DNA from: Adiantum capillus-veneris
Taxonomy: Eukaryota > Streptophyta > Polypodiopsida > Polypodiales > Pteridaceae
Reading direction: 5' to 3'
Assembly (NCBI GenBank): GCA_014529385.2
Contig: CM043948.1
Coordinates: 82,860,260-82,924,259, forward strand
DNA: 64,000 bases
Shown: piece by piece, positions 1 to 10,109 of the stretch
Layout of the letters: each line of letters starts with the position of its first letter
How positions within the stretch are numbered: the first letter of the stretch is position 1
Translations under genes and position numbers: made by a program
Notes under the pieces: model-generated
Told to the model about the DNA's origin: nothing
Seen by the model: only the letters and a program-made list of their open reading frames with translations
Databases searched by the model: none

Positions 1-77
1 CACACTCAAACTCTCAAGAGAAAAGAAATTCCCAAAGATTAGTGGATTAGTGCAAAATCACAAAGCTCTGATACCAA
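1..77 (-). mobile_element. Element A: internal edge with primer-binding site
   Basis: Positions 65-76 read GCTCTGATACCA, the reverse complement of TGGTATCAGAGC, the initiator-Met tRNA primer-binding site of many plant LTR retrotransposons. It lies one base from a TGTTAGG terminus at 78. The element therefore runs on the minus strand, with its 5' LTR to the right and its body beyond the left edge of the window. No coding sequence of it can be seen here. Confidence 0.7.
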
Positions 78-1000
78 TGTTAGGTGCAACAGAATTGAAA
101 TGGTGAAGATCTAGGTTTTACACTTCCACAAATCCTTTTCTGTCTTTCCTTACGTTAGTATTCCTTTTAGCTTGAATGATGGTTCCTTTCTCTTTTTACT
201 GAAGAGAGGGAATGAGAGAGCGGTAGAGATGTGTAGAGGGAGAGAGAGAAAAGAGGAGAATGGCATTCAATGGGGTCCCAACCAACCCTCTCAAGGGCCC
301 CCCACACCGTTGCCGATGTGGTATTTGCTTTAGATTGCATCAATGGAATGTACACACATGCAATACCTTAAGCGTAGACTCTACTAACTCGAATGGTGAA
401 TGTCACCGCGGTAACTCTTCAAGATGAAGCACCTCTGGGTTGATTTGATGCACCTTTGGATCTGTCTCGATGTGGGATTGCAGATGGCCACCCTGGGGTA
501 GATCCAGGGCTGAATTGCTCTCCCGATGTGAGAGGAATGAAGGGCTGAAAACATAGATCTTGGTGATGCAGATGATGGATAGCAATGGAGCTCTTGATGA
601 TGGCGAGGGAATGGCCGAGAGGCTCAATGGGTTGCCGAAGGACCGGACCGCATCTGAGAGGGGTAGCGTTATTGGATTTTGCACAACTCTGGCGAGGAAG
701 TGGGCTGAAAATGAAAACGCTAAGACTGATCTGCATAAACTGGCAGCGCTAGGGCTGATCTGGCGTTTTATGCAAAAACGCCAGGGCTAATGATTGTTGC
801 TGAAAACATTGGCTAATCTGGGAGCAAATCGCTGAGGTTGATGTTCCTCCTCCACTAAACGCTAGCCAATCTGAGATAAAACCCTAGGCTGAGTGCTCCC
901 TTTAAGGGCGGAACTTTGGGTTATAAACCAACTAAGGGCTAGTTCCCTGCAAATAAATCATAAAGATGATTTTGACCAGAGGTCAGTTTCTGGGTGAAAC
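78..1000 (-). mobile_element. Element A: probable 5' LTR and flank
   Basis: The sequence next to the primer-binding site starts TGTTAGG, as an LTR end should. Its right boundary is not resolved because the partner LTR is outside the window. It contains a GA-rich block near 200-260, a CT/GGGCCCC segment near 290-305, and scattered AAAACGC words between about 710 and 870. Similar blocks occur in the same order at 27.1-27.8 kb beside element F, so the two may be related LTR or leader sequences. No credible host gene is present; the short open frames here have no recognisable domain. Confidence 0.45.
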
Positions 1001-1361
1001 TGTTGCACATCTGCCCCCGGGAATCCGATCAATGTGGGGAATGGTTCGTTGGATTCTTGTAATCTAAAACTATATACACGTCATGCCAGATGTCCACCGT
1101 AGTGTAATAACATCTGACAAAACGCGTGTACAAACCATTTATGGAAGAGGGTTCCAAAATTGGAGAACCTAATCCAATGGACTCGTCCGGATATGCAGGT
1201 CGTGCGAACATGCTCACAAAATTTCCGGTACTAATCCGACTAGGATTCTAGACACTCCTATCTAAGAGTAGGGGAAAATTGACTCTGGCAGTCGATGAAG
1301 CATGTCCATGTGGCACATAGAGCCATGTGCATGTGACACGCCTCGTCATCACTTTGTGACA
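1001..1361 (-). mobile_element. Element B: probable 3' LTR
   Basis: Reading on the minus strand, an LTR start TGTCACAAAGTGATGACG begins at 1361 directly after a polypurine tract. The same start opens the LTRs of element D at 8966 and 18766. The other end is set tentatively at the TGTTGCACA at 1001 (CAACA in element orientation). Beyond the first 20 or so bases it does not obviously match the LTR at 19586-20265, so it may belong to a different chromovirus copy than the gag of B. Confidence 0.4.
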
Positions 1362-1503
1362 TTTCCCCCTCAAATAATTGTAATCGCCCTCGATTACGCT
1401 TGCAAAACCAGCCAAAGGACATAAACTTTCTTCATTAGACACTGACTCTATGTACTGCACTAGACACCAATCCAACACTTCTACCAAGACATTAGTCATT
1501 GAT
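1362..1503 (-). mobile_element. Element B: 3' untranslated end with polypurine tract
   Basis: On the minus strand a purine run (TTTGAGGGGGAAA) abuts the LTR at 1361. Just upstream is the inverted repeat GTAATCG-CCCT-CGATTAC at 1380-1397. The same arrangement precedes the 3' LTR of element D at 18727-18765, which identifies this as the 3' terminus of a related chromovirus. Element C is inserted at 1504. Confidence 0.55.
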
Positions 1504-2078
1504 TGTAGCAGGGCTACAGTGTCACTTCATAGGATAGACAGTTGGACAGTTGGTTACAACTGGTCTGGTTCACACTGGACGGACCTTGTGGGCTGGGGAG
1601 TGACATGTGGCAGTGCAGTACCTACGGTGGTCTAGTGGACATCGTGGCCAGGTCACCACATGGCTGACATTTATGAGCCGTTGGTGGCCCTTTATTGTGT
1701 TACATATGAGTAGTAGCGGTGGGTCATTGGATTATCTTCTTCACCTTTGGTCCAGCATCGTCCTCTAGATCAGTGAGTCTATTCACAGAGCACATCTTCA
1801 CCATCCATGCACATCTGAGCCTCGACACCCCCATTGTACTTGTGAATCCTGGGCTGGACCTGAGTGTGCTGCCACGCCAGAGTCTTGTATTAGTCTTTGA
1901 GATAATCGAGTCATACGTTCTGGTCTGCTGTTGTGTCTTTGTGAGCTCTGTTGACGTCTATTGTTTCCTTTCTGTTCAGTCTGGGTGAGGGAGATTCAGT
2001 CTGTTTGAGTGAGATTGTCATGCACATTGCACTGAGGACCACCCATCGTAGAGAGCACGACACATTATCTGCGCTACA
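1504..2078 (+). repeat. Element C 5' LTR
   Basis: 575-bp direct repeat of 7223-7796, starting TGTAGCAGGGCTACA and ending GCGCTACA. About ten bases downstream, TTTTGGCGATCACGGTGGG (from 2088) looks like a degenerate primer-binding region, but its offset from the LTR end makes that uncertain. Confidence 0.8.
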
Positions 2079-2537
2079 GGTGCTCTCATTTTGGCGATCA
2101 CGGTGGGACCTCACATGAAGTCTCACTCTCTGTGGAGATACAAATCGTGAAGCTAGTTCGTTGTTACCGAGATTCGCCCCTTTGCTTGCATTTGGGTTGC
2201 TAGTCTGTTGGTCTGGTCCTCTCTCGCCCTTGTCCAACCAGTCCTCGTCGTCGTCTCTGGTCCTCGTCTCTCGTCCTGGTCCTCGTCTCTGGTCCTCGTC
2301 TCTGGTGCTGGTCTAGTCCCTAGTCTCTGGTCTTGGTCTAGTCCCTAGTCCTTGTCCAGTCCTTCTCGCCTTGGTACAATTCTCCTCGTCTTGGTCCAGC
2401 TAGGTGGTCTAGTCATTGGTGGTCCTGGACCAGGTGGTCTGGTCATTATCCTCACTTGTCCTAGTCTAGACCTTTGTTGTTCAGCCCACAGTTAAGGGCC
2501 CCTTTTTGCCAAAGTTGGTTGGATTGGTGGTCACTGC
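2079..2537 (+). other. Element C leader with CTGGTC-type low-complexity repeats
   Basis: Untranslated leader between the 5' LTR and gag. From about 2215 to 2470 it is a degenerate minisatellite built on GGTCCTCGTCTCT / GGTCTAGTCCCTAGTC words. No open frame with recognisable domains. Confidence 0.5.
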
Positions 2538-4222
2538 ATGACACATACAAGGCGGTCAGTCGAGCGTCAAAGCGCACGACTGAGCCCTCTGAAGTACTAT
2601 CACAGAAGAGAACCTTTGACACCTTGTAGAAGTCCATCAACCTCATCACCTATACCTACACATACAACATCACCCATTCCTTCATCCGGTTTTGCATCTT
2701 CTCGATCACCTTCTCCAGTAAAGCTCTCTCCTATTCTGCTACAGCAGGCTATTGTGCAACAGGCTACACAAGGGGCCATGGAGCCGTTAGCTAGTGTTTT
2801 GGCCAAGGTAAATATCAAGTTCCCTACCTTCAAAGGACTTTCTTCGGAAGATGCTGACGACCATGCACTGAGGTTCGTATCTCTCTGTAGAGGACGTGGT
2901 CTTAACAGAGAAGATGCTTATGTGGTACTTTTTCCATCCACCTTGGACGGCTTAGCAGACAAATGGTACAGCCAGTTTGCAGAGAACCATTTTGCAACTT
3001 GGGCAGCCTTAAGACAGCAGTTCTGTGCAGCTTTCAGGCCAAGTGACTACCAGGAGAAGGTGTTGGATGAGTTGGCCAACATGGTGCTCAAGCCAGAGGA
3101 GACGTTTGCAGAGCTTATGACTAAAACTAAGTCGCTGGTGGCCAAGCTCCCCCAACAACTCGGTGAATTCATGGTTAAAAAGTGGGTGGAGAAGGCGCTT
3201 CCCAAAACTTCTCAGCAAAAAGTCCGAGAGAGTCTCCGACCCGACGCCACTCTCGAGGAGTTCATCGCAACTGTTACTAGGATAGAGGGGGCTAGGAAGC
3301 TGTTCAACAACTCCCTTCCCATAGAAACTCCTCCTGGGTTTTCGGAAAGTAGTCCTGCTGATCCATTGACTTCCTTGCGTAGGGAACTTGAAGCCCTGAA
3401 ACTTCAACGCACTCTTCAAGAGGAGAAATCAACTCCATTTAGACAAGAAAAGTCCCTACATCATGAGGCTTTGGATCAAATCAAGAGAGAGCTAGAAGAG
3501 CTTTGGGCGCAGCAGGAGACTAAGGCTATGGTATGGTGCAGCTCATGCCACTCTCCAGGACACCCTCCACTGGATTGTCCCCTTCGGGTTTACTGCCATT
3601 TCTGCGAAAAGTCGGGGCATGAAGGCAAGGATTGCTACTACCTCAAGGGGTTGCAACAAATACAGCAAAGTCTTGGTCCTAGTTTTCAACAAGGGCAAGC
3701 ACCTGCATCCAACATGGTCTCTCCATGTGGCCATCCACACCACATGCCACCTTTATTGTCAGCCCCTCCAATGCAAGGTATGCAAATACTTTTCCGTCTC
3801 AGAGCTTTTATCACACCCATGCTCCCTCATCACCTCAAAGCTTCTATGCCTCCACCTCAAACTCAATGCACCAGGAGCAAGGACCACCTCGCCCTTCAGC
3901 TCGCCCTTTGAATTGGCCCATTTTGTGCTACAGATGCGGGGAATATGGGCATTACCAAAGCAAATGCCCCCTGCCAGAAGGGTCCCCTCCTTGTCGTCAT
4001 TGCCCTGAAACGAAGGATCACTACAGTAAGGATTTCCCTAAACTTCGTGCATCCACGACTTCGAACTCAAGTCAAAGCCAGAATGAGTTTGCCTTTCCCA
4101 AGCTCAACTTGATAGTAGTGAGCACTGTTTCTCAGCCGCCCCCTTCTACCTACGTGGTTACCTCTCAAAATAAGTTGCCGCAGTTGGCAGAGGAGCCATC
4201 AGGCGTCCTCACTTGGGCCTAG
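2538..4222 (+). pseudogene. Element C gag polyprotein (frameshifted)
   Basis: The reading frame starts with ATG at 2538 and has a Ser/Pro/Thr-rich N-terminus. A retrotransposon gag domain follows at about residues 90-230 (tryptophans in DKWYSQF and FATWAALRQQF typical of the family), then a Glu/Leu-rich coiled segment and zinc knuckles near residues 332-368 (WCSSCHSPGHPPLDCP, YCHFCEKSGHEGKDC). The frame ends at 3911. Homology continues in another frame (3725-4222) with a further CCHC box, CYRCGEYGHYQSKCP, and a fourth partial one. At least one frameshift near 3780-3900 therefore breaks the original protein. Gag forms the virus-like particle and its knuckles bind the element RNA. Confidence 0.75.
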
Positions 4223-4282
4223 AGAGCCGCTCTCGGTCTTAGCATTCCATCAAGTTCAACTCCCCCACACATTGTCACACCA

Positions 4283-5404
4283 GTGGATACCCTGCCTGTA
4301 GCTGTTAACAAGCCATCCCCTAGTGCCATGAAAGAATCCAAATCTTTACTCTCAGATATTGATGAAGCTTTCTTGGAAGCAGTTTCCGATCTACAGAAGA
4401 TCAAAGTACCAGAGGAACAACAACAGGTAGAAAAAGCGAAGCGTACAGCAGAGACAGTCTTGAAGAACACTTTCCAACAAGTGTCCCTCTATGACATGTT
4501 GCGGCTAGATGCGAATTTCAGAAGTGACACCCTTGCAGTTATTCAGTCACTTTACCTTGGAGCAGGTCCTAGTGGCGGGCACCTCCCAGTGCGACTGTCA
4601 GAGTCCTATATGATATCCAATCCTGCTGCTCTACTCACGGATTATAGAAGCCCTCGCCTGATAGTGTCCGTTTTGGGTCGGCATTTCTCAGGAGTGATAG
4701 TGGATGGTGGATCTGGCATCAACCTGATGCCCGAGTTCACTATGTTAGCTCTAGGTCTACAGCCTACTCGACCTGCTCCCTTCACAGTTACATTGGCCGA
4801 TCAACGAACAATATACCCAGTGGGCATCGTGGACAATGTGCCTCTGCAGGTACAAAACTTTACTTTTAACTTGGATTTTGTGGTGGTTCGTCTTCCCCAG
4901 GTTGAGGGCGGATTTCCCTTGCTTATTGGAAGACCATGGTTGCGACACACTAAAGCACTCCACGATTGGGGAAACGATGCAATGTGGATACATACTTCTG
5001 GCTCCCCGATGCAACCGATTCTCTTAGAAGGAGGTATGGATCCCGTGGTGCAGCAAGTTTCTTTGTCAATGGAAACCAATCCTGAACATGAACAGCCTAC
5101 TCCACCTGACGGGTCGGATGAGTATCTGTTGGAATGGATGGATGCTACCAAGTCTATGCCTTGTTATGGAGTCTCTATTCACTGTTTGCCTGAAGGTACA
5201 CCCTTTTCAAATGTTTCCATAGTTACAAAACTAAATGAGCCACCTGAGCCTTTGAAGAAGCAGAGAAGCAGGAAGAAATCTCCTCTACAGGAGTTCACTA
5301 CCCTCAAACATCAACCCCTTTGGTGTCTCTTTCTTCTTCGACCAGAAGAAAGCTCTCCTCTGTGTCTAGCAAACTCCATTCTCAGAGCCCGTCCTGCAAG
5401 ATGA
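4283..5404 (+). pseudogene. Element C aspartic protease region
   Basis: Continues the gag polyprotein after a stop at 4222. The retropepsin-like core is recognisable: VIVDGGSGINLMPEF at about residues 138-152, the second strand VTLADQRTIYPVG, and the family end motif LLIGRPWLRHTKALHDW. The usual DSG/DTG active site reads DGG here. After the protease the frame runs through an acidic and basic linker and stops at 5404, with no reverse transcriptase behind it. The protease would process gag. Whether DGG is active cannot be judged from sequence alone. Confidence 0.7.
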
Positions 5405-5741
5405 ATTCCAAGATCTTGATAGCTGTCTTGCTCATGATAGCGGTCTGCTCCTTACTTGTACCTATCTACCCTTACCCCCTCGACCTTACCCACAATCAGA
5501 ATGTCCACATCCTTCGGGTTCACAGTTGTGGCAAAGAGATCATTAAGAGCGCCGAACATTGTTGTTCCCATCATCTACATGAGAGTCACCAAAACAATAG
5601 AGAGCAGGCACTAATGTTCTCCCCTGCTACTGTAGGCTCCTGGCGGCAGGCCCTCCATTGGTGCTGGCTCCTACAGAATCCTCCCTTGGTGCAGGTTCCT
5701 GCATTTCGTTGTTCATCAGATGGAATTGTCGCGACCGCTTG

Positions 5742-6570
5742 TCTACCCCTAGCCCTCTCCCTACCTTCCTCGCCCTCGCCCTCGCCGCCCTCGACCTCCC
5801 ACCCACCTATCTCGCCCTCGCCCTCGCCCTCCCCCTCCCCCTCCCCCTCCCACCTACCTACCCCTCGCTCTAGCCCCCCCTCCCAACCCCTCGCCCTAGC
5901 CCCCCTACCTACCCCCTCGCCCTCGCCCTTCCCCTCCCACCTACCTACCCCCTCGCCCTAGCCCCTCTACCTAACCCCTCGGCCTCGCCCTCCCCTTCCC
6001 CCTCCCACCTACCTACCCCCTCGCCCTAGCCCCCCTACCAACCCCTCGCCCTAGCCCCTTTACCTACCCCCTCACCCTCGCCCTAGCCCCTCTACCTACC
6101 CCCTCGCCCTAGCCCCCTACCTACCCCCTCACCCGAGCCCCTCGCCCTAGCCCCTCTACCTACCCCTCACCCCCTCGCCCCTAGTCCTAGCCCCTCTACC
6201 TACCCTCACCCCCTCGCCCCTACCCACTCGCCCTCGCCCTAGTTCCCCTCACCCCTCCTCCCTAGTCCCTCCCCCTCATCTCCTCGCCCTCCCCTTACCC
6301 ACCCCCTCTCGCCCCTAACCACTCCCCCACTCACCCTCGCCCCTACCCTCCCCCTCACCCCCTCCCCCTCGCCCTCGCCCCCACCCCCACCCCCTCAACC
6401 TAGTCCCTCCCCCTTCCCTCGCCCCTACCCCCTACTCAGCCCTCCCTACCCTCGCCCCTACCTACCCGTTCCACTCGCCCCTACCCACCCCCTTCACCCT
6501 CGCCCCTACCCACCCCCCCTCGCCCCTACCCTCTCCCTCCCTTGCCCTCGCCCTAACCAACCCCCCTCGC
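5742..6570 (+). repeat. C-rich minisatellite (CCCTCGCCCTAGCCCC-type) inside element C
   Basis: About 830 bp made almost only of C, T and A on the + strand, built from degenerate CCCTCGCC, CCCTAGCCCC and CTACCTACCCC words. The minus strand is correspondingly G-rich with dozens of GGG runs. It replaces the region where pol should be. Pro/Ser-rich open frames across it are by-products of the repeat. Confidence 0.9.
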
Positions 6571-7222
6571 GAAAACTAGAGATTGATGTCAACATGGATA
6601 GATATGCTGCAGGCAAGGCACCTGCCTCTATGCTAGCTGAACAAAACATTCCAGCAGCATTGGGTCGAAACGAAATTGTGGAGGCAACAGTGAATGACAT
6701 AGATCATAGTAATCTGAAGGTGAGGAGTGGGCACTCAGCGGGGCCCAAGGAGACTGGAGGATCACAAAAGGCTCAGCAAGTTTTTCCCCCAACACCCCGC
6801 ATGATCAGCCGGCTCTATGCTTTCACTTGGTTGCCATCTTGTTGCTGTGAAGGCCTTTCCGTTCTGCCATCATGATGGAGCTTAACCCTATAGCTTAACC
6901 CTATTTGCGGTGTTACTCGGGCATATGGTCATCCATCTTTTCGAGAAGAGTAATTGTTGGCAAAAGTGTGGCACGTTCATTTGCAACTGCAATCATGAAC
7001 TAGGCTATGCAATCATACATATTGGGTTCCTACCTAGTTAGAAGCTTAAGGCGATTGCAAGGAGTGCAATGTTTTTTTAACTCCACTTTTGAGGTATGTA
7101 AGGTCATGGGCCTAACATCTGCTTCAAGAAAGATGTACGGATGCAGTACCTAGTGGTTTTCCTTCACAATTTTTTCAGCATTCCTCTCACCGAGACGGTG
7201 AGCGGTCTTGTGGCGGGCAACC
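6571..7222 (+). other. Element C 3' unassigned region
   Basis: Lies between the minisatellite and the 3' LTR. A 93-codon frame (6594-6875) has no domain I recognise. The bases before the LTR (GTGGCGGGCAACC) are only a weak polypurine tract, so 3' end priming is not obvious. Confidence 0.4.
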
Positions 7223-7796
7223 TGTAGCAGGGCTACAGTGTCACTTCATAGGATAGACAATTGGACAGTTGGTTACAGCTGGTCTGGTTCACACTGGACA
7301 GACCCTGTGGGCTGGGGAGTGACACGTGGCAGTGCAGTACCTATGGTGGTCTAGTGGACATCGTGGCTAGGTCACCACATGGTTGACATTTATGAGCCGT
7401 TGGTGGCCCTTTATGGTATAACATATGAGTAGTAGCGGTGGGTCATCGGATTATCTTCTTCACCTTTGGTCCAGCATCGTCCTCTAGAGCAGCGAGTCTA
7501 TTCACAGAGCACATCTTCGCCATCCCTGCACATCTGAGCCTCGACACCCCCATTGTACCTGTGAGTCCTCGGCTGGAGTTGAGTGTGCTGCCACGCTAGA
7601 GTCTGTATCAGTCTTTGAGATAGTCGAGTCATATGTTTTGGTCTGCTGTTGTGTCTTTGTGAGCTCTGTTGACGTCTATTGTTTCCTTTCTGTTCAGTCT
7701 GGGTGAGGGAGATTCAGTCTGTTTGAGTGAGATTGTCACGCACATTGCACTGAGGACCACCCACTGTAGAGAGCACGACACATTATCCGCGCTACA
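7223..7796 (+). repeat. Element C 3' LTR
   Basis: 574-bp direct repeat of 1504-2078 with the same TGTAGC...GCTACA ends. Confidence 0.8.
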
Positions 7797-8965
7797 CTGA
7801 TCAATCACATTTCTTCAAGGGTTTGAGATACAAATCTTGATTATTGTAACCATTTAGCAATCACACCTAGACTGTGCTGATCTTTTCATGGATGTCTTGA
7901 TCTACTAAATCTTGTTACTATCAGATTCATATCCTTTCATTTCACATTTCAATCAAGCAAACCATGCCCTTGATCTGAATTTTTTGAGGAACCATCCGTT
8001 GATTTCCATGCTTCATCGGAAACCTCTGATGAACGTGTGTTTGGTTCCCTAGGTTCGTTTGGACCCTCTGATGCACTATCATCCGATTCCCTTTCTGCTG
8101 TGGAGTCCTTTGATGAGCTTTCATCCGGTTTCCCTAATTCATTCTCGTCATTGGAAGACTCTTGCCTTGTTGAGGTGGACACTAATTTGTCCACAGGACT
8201 AGTTAATGAGCCGGCATGCATTTCAAAACCTTGCTTAGCATGTCCCATAAATCTTTGAATAGACTTAGACTTCTGTTGCAGACAATACTGTCGAATCTCT
8301 TTTGGCAAACCACAACAAAACCGCTCAATCTGGTCCCTCAAAGCGACCCTTTGAAACGAGGACATTAGCAAGTAGGTATCCCAAAACCTCTGGCAATAGT
8401 CATCCAATGTATCTTTCTTAGTCATTCTTAGATGATGCCAAGTCGCGATGACATCTTCTTCATATTCTTCTGAAATCCAAGTTGACGTGAAAATTTTCTT
8501 GAATTTTACCACGTCGTAGGTGCTTCTTTGGGTAACAACAGAGTAGACCACATGTCTGTGCATTTCCTTTCAAGTAAGATGCTGCCCTTCGCACCTTGGA
8601 GCATTCCGAGAACCGACCTTCTGAGAAAGCGACGTCAAATGGTGTATAAACTCAAGGGGTCGATGGGCGTCTTGGTAGCCTGAAAACGTGGCAAACCTGA
8701 CGGCATGACCCCCTTCCTTGAACTCCTTGGTCTTCTTGCTCATCGTTTACTATCAGAAGAGGACAAACTCTCTTCCTTTGAACTGCTAGATAGCCTCGCA
8801 TGCCTTCTATACTTTTCAGAAATCTGCTTTTCTTGCTTTTTCTTCGCTTCTTTTTTCTTTTCTCATCATCACTGGAACTAGAGGATGACGAACTGTCGAA
8901 ACTGTCTGAAGACGAAGAAAAATTTGGGTCATCCTCGAAACGACCACGCTTCTTGGATCTGCTTG
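7797..8965 (-). pseudogene. Element B gag (chromovirus), minus strand
   Basis: On the minus strand this reads as a chromovirus gag: a basic/serine-rich N-terminus (RSKKRGRFEDD, then a poly-Ser/Asp tract and a Lys/Arg-rich run), followed in a shifted frame (8563-7949) by the gag core with YEEDVIATWHHLRMTKKDTLDDY and an Asp/Glu/Ser-rich tail. The first codons lie on the far side of element D: the start codon is at 19288-19286, and D is inserted four codons into gag. The core is closely similar to the gag of element D (14882-15830), so B and D are relatives. Only about 270 bp separate the gag end from the B 3' end, so pol is deleted. Frameshifts make it non-coding today. Confidence 0.7.
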
Positions 8966-9496
8966 TGTCACAAAGTGATGACATGGCTGATAGCAAAAAC
9001 CCTAATTTCTGCCAGGAACCCTAAAATTCTTGCAAACCCTAATTTCTGCCAGAAACCCTAATTTCCGGAAATCGCGGAGGTTGATTTTTTTTTTGGGAAA
9101 ATGATGAGCGACACGAATCTTGCTTTAAAAAAAAACAAAAAAAAGAGAAAAAGACTCTCTAAGAGAGAGAGAGAACTGATGCTTTTTATTTTAAAAGCTT
9201 TTGGGGCTCTGCTTTTGGGTATCCCTTGTACCTTTAAATTAGTGGTGAGCGCTTCACTTCTCAGAGCATCTGGACACAGAGTCTGAGAGTGAAACCCTAA
9301 CCGCTCTCTTGTACTTTGATGATTGATTGATACAAAAAGAAATACCGAAAGGGGCGCCAGTCTTTGGGGCCAATATCTCTAGGCACGGAACTCCGCCGTG
9401 CCAGTGCAAATCTATTGTGATCTCTGAATTGTTTTGAAGTGGTTATTTGGTGCTGTCGCGGTTGATTCTTGACTTGGAGTGTCCAAGTCTGTTACA
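8966..9496 (+). repeat. Element D 5' LTR
   Basis: 531 bp, TGTCAC...TGTTACA. Contains the R-region motif GAAATACCGAAAGGGGCGCC at 9339-9358, and a 7-bp-stem hairpin GGCACGG...CCGTGCC just after it. The 3' copy has mutations in this hairpin. Confidence 0.85.
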
Positions 9497-9497
9497 G

Positions 9498-9509
9498 TGG
9501 TATCAGAGC
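9498..9509 (+). promoter_or_regulatory. Element D tRNA primer-binding site
   Basis: TGGTATCAGAGC, complementary to the 3' end of plant initiator-Met tRNA, one base after the 5' LTR. It primes minus-strand cDNA synthesis. Confidence 0.9.
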
Positions 9510-9568
9510 ACGGCCGATTTCTCTTCTACGGGAAATCCGATCCCCGAATTTTTTTTTCCGCGGCACCT

Positions 9569-10109
9569 ATGGCTTCAGGCAATGATCAGTCGACTCCCTC
9601 TGCATTTGGAGATGGGCGTAGGGATCACAACGAAGATTCCGGCAGAGTATGGCCCGCCTCGGCCTACTCAGGCGGAGCAAAGAGAGATGGAGCGTCGTGA
9701 ATTGATTGGCGATGCAACAAAGATGATGCTCAGTTTTGCCAAGGACCCGAAGAAGGCAAAATATATGAACCAGACCTCTTTGGAAAAGGTACAGATGGAG
9801 TGGCAAAGAACCACAACACCACTCCCGAAACCCGCTCTCAAGAAACCTTTTGCCTCCAAGAAAATATACGGAGAAGGAACTGGAGAACGTGGTTGATGCA
9901 CGGATTGCTCAGCTTTTTGACGTGCAAAAGAAAGGCAAAAAGCACGGCAAAAAGCAAAAGAAAGGCACTGACTTCTCGGGATATTTGGGTCGTCGGTCGA
10001 CAATTGCCAAGGCAAAGAAATTGAAGAAGCGCGTCAAGTTTGAAGACCTACCCAGTTCTTCTTCTTCTTCTTCTGACAGTTCTTCTAGCTCTTCAGACTC
10101 GAGCGAAGA
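9569..10109 (+). pseudogene. Element D gag, N-terminal part
   Basis: Begins at ATG 9569 (MASGNDQ) about 60 bp after the primer-binding site and continues across at least two frames: a charged helical segment, then KYTEKELENVVDARIAQLF, a Lys-rich stretch and a Ser/Asp tract ending at the insertion point of element E. The C-terminal part resumes in frame at 14882 once element E and one copy of its GAAGA duplication are set aside, so E interrupted a continuous gag. Confidence 0.7.

Larger units (their letters stand above)
1504..7796 (+). mobile_element. Element C: gag-protease LTR retrotransposon lacking pol
   Basis: Two direct repeats of about 575 bp (1504-2078, 7223-7796) flank the element. 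Both begin TGTAGC and end GCTACA. Flanking pentamers are TTGAT (1499-1503) and CTGAT (7797-7801), a target-site duplication with one difference. The interior codes for gag with several zinc knuckles and an aspartic protease, then runs into an 830-bp C-rich minisatellite where reverse transcriptase and integrase would be expected. A copy this size without RT, RNase H or integrase must have been mobilised in trans. The LTRs differ at roughly 30 positions by eye, many of them C/T, so the insertion is not very recent. Confidence 0.8.

Noticed and set aside
65-76. Possible tRNA gene fragments at the TGGTATCAGAGC sites (also 9498, 12115, 28709, 35944, 60725)
   Set aside because: Only the 12-13 bases complementary to the tRNA 3' end are present, each next to an LTR end: primer-binding sites, not tRNA genes.
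5320-5961. 213-codon frame with Ser/Pro repeats
   Set aside because: The repeats are the translation of the C-rich minisatellite; the first half has no recognisable domain.
5742-6570. Possible interstitial telomere (CCCTAGCC resembling CCCTAAA)
   Set aside because: The words are CCCTAGCC and CCCTCGCC with irregular spacing; true CCCTAAA repeats are absent.
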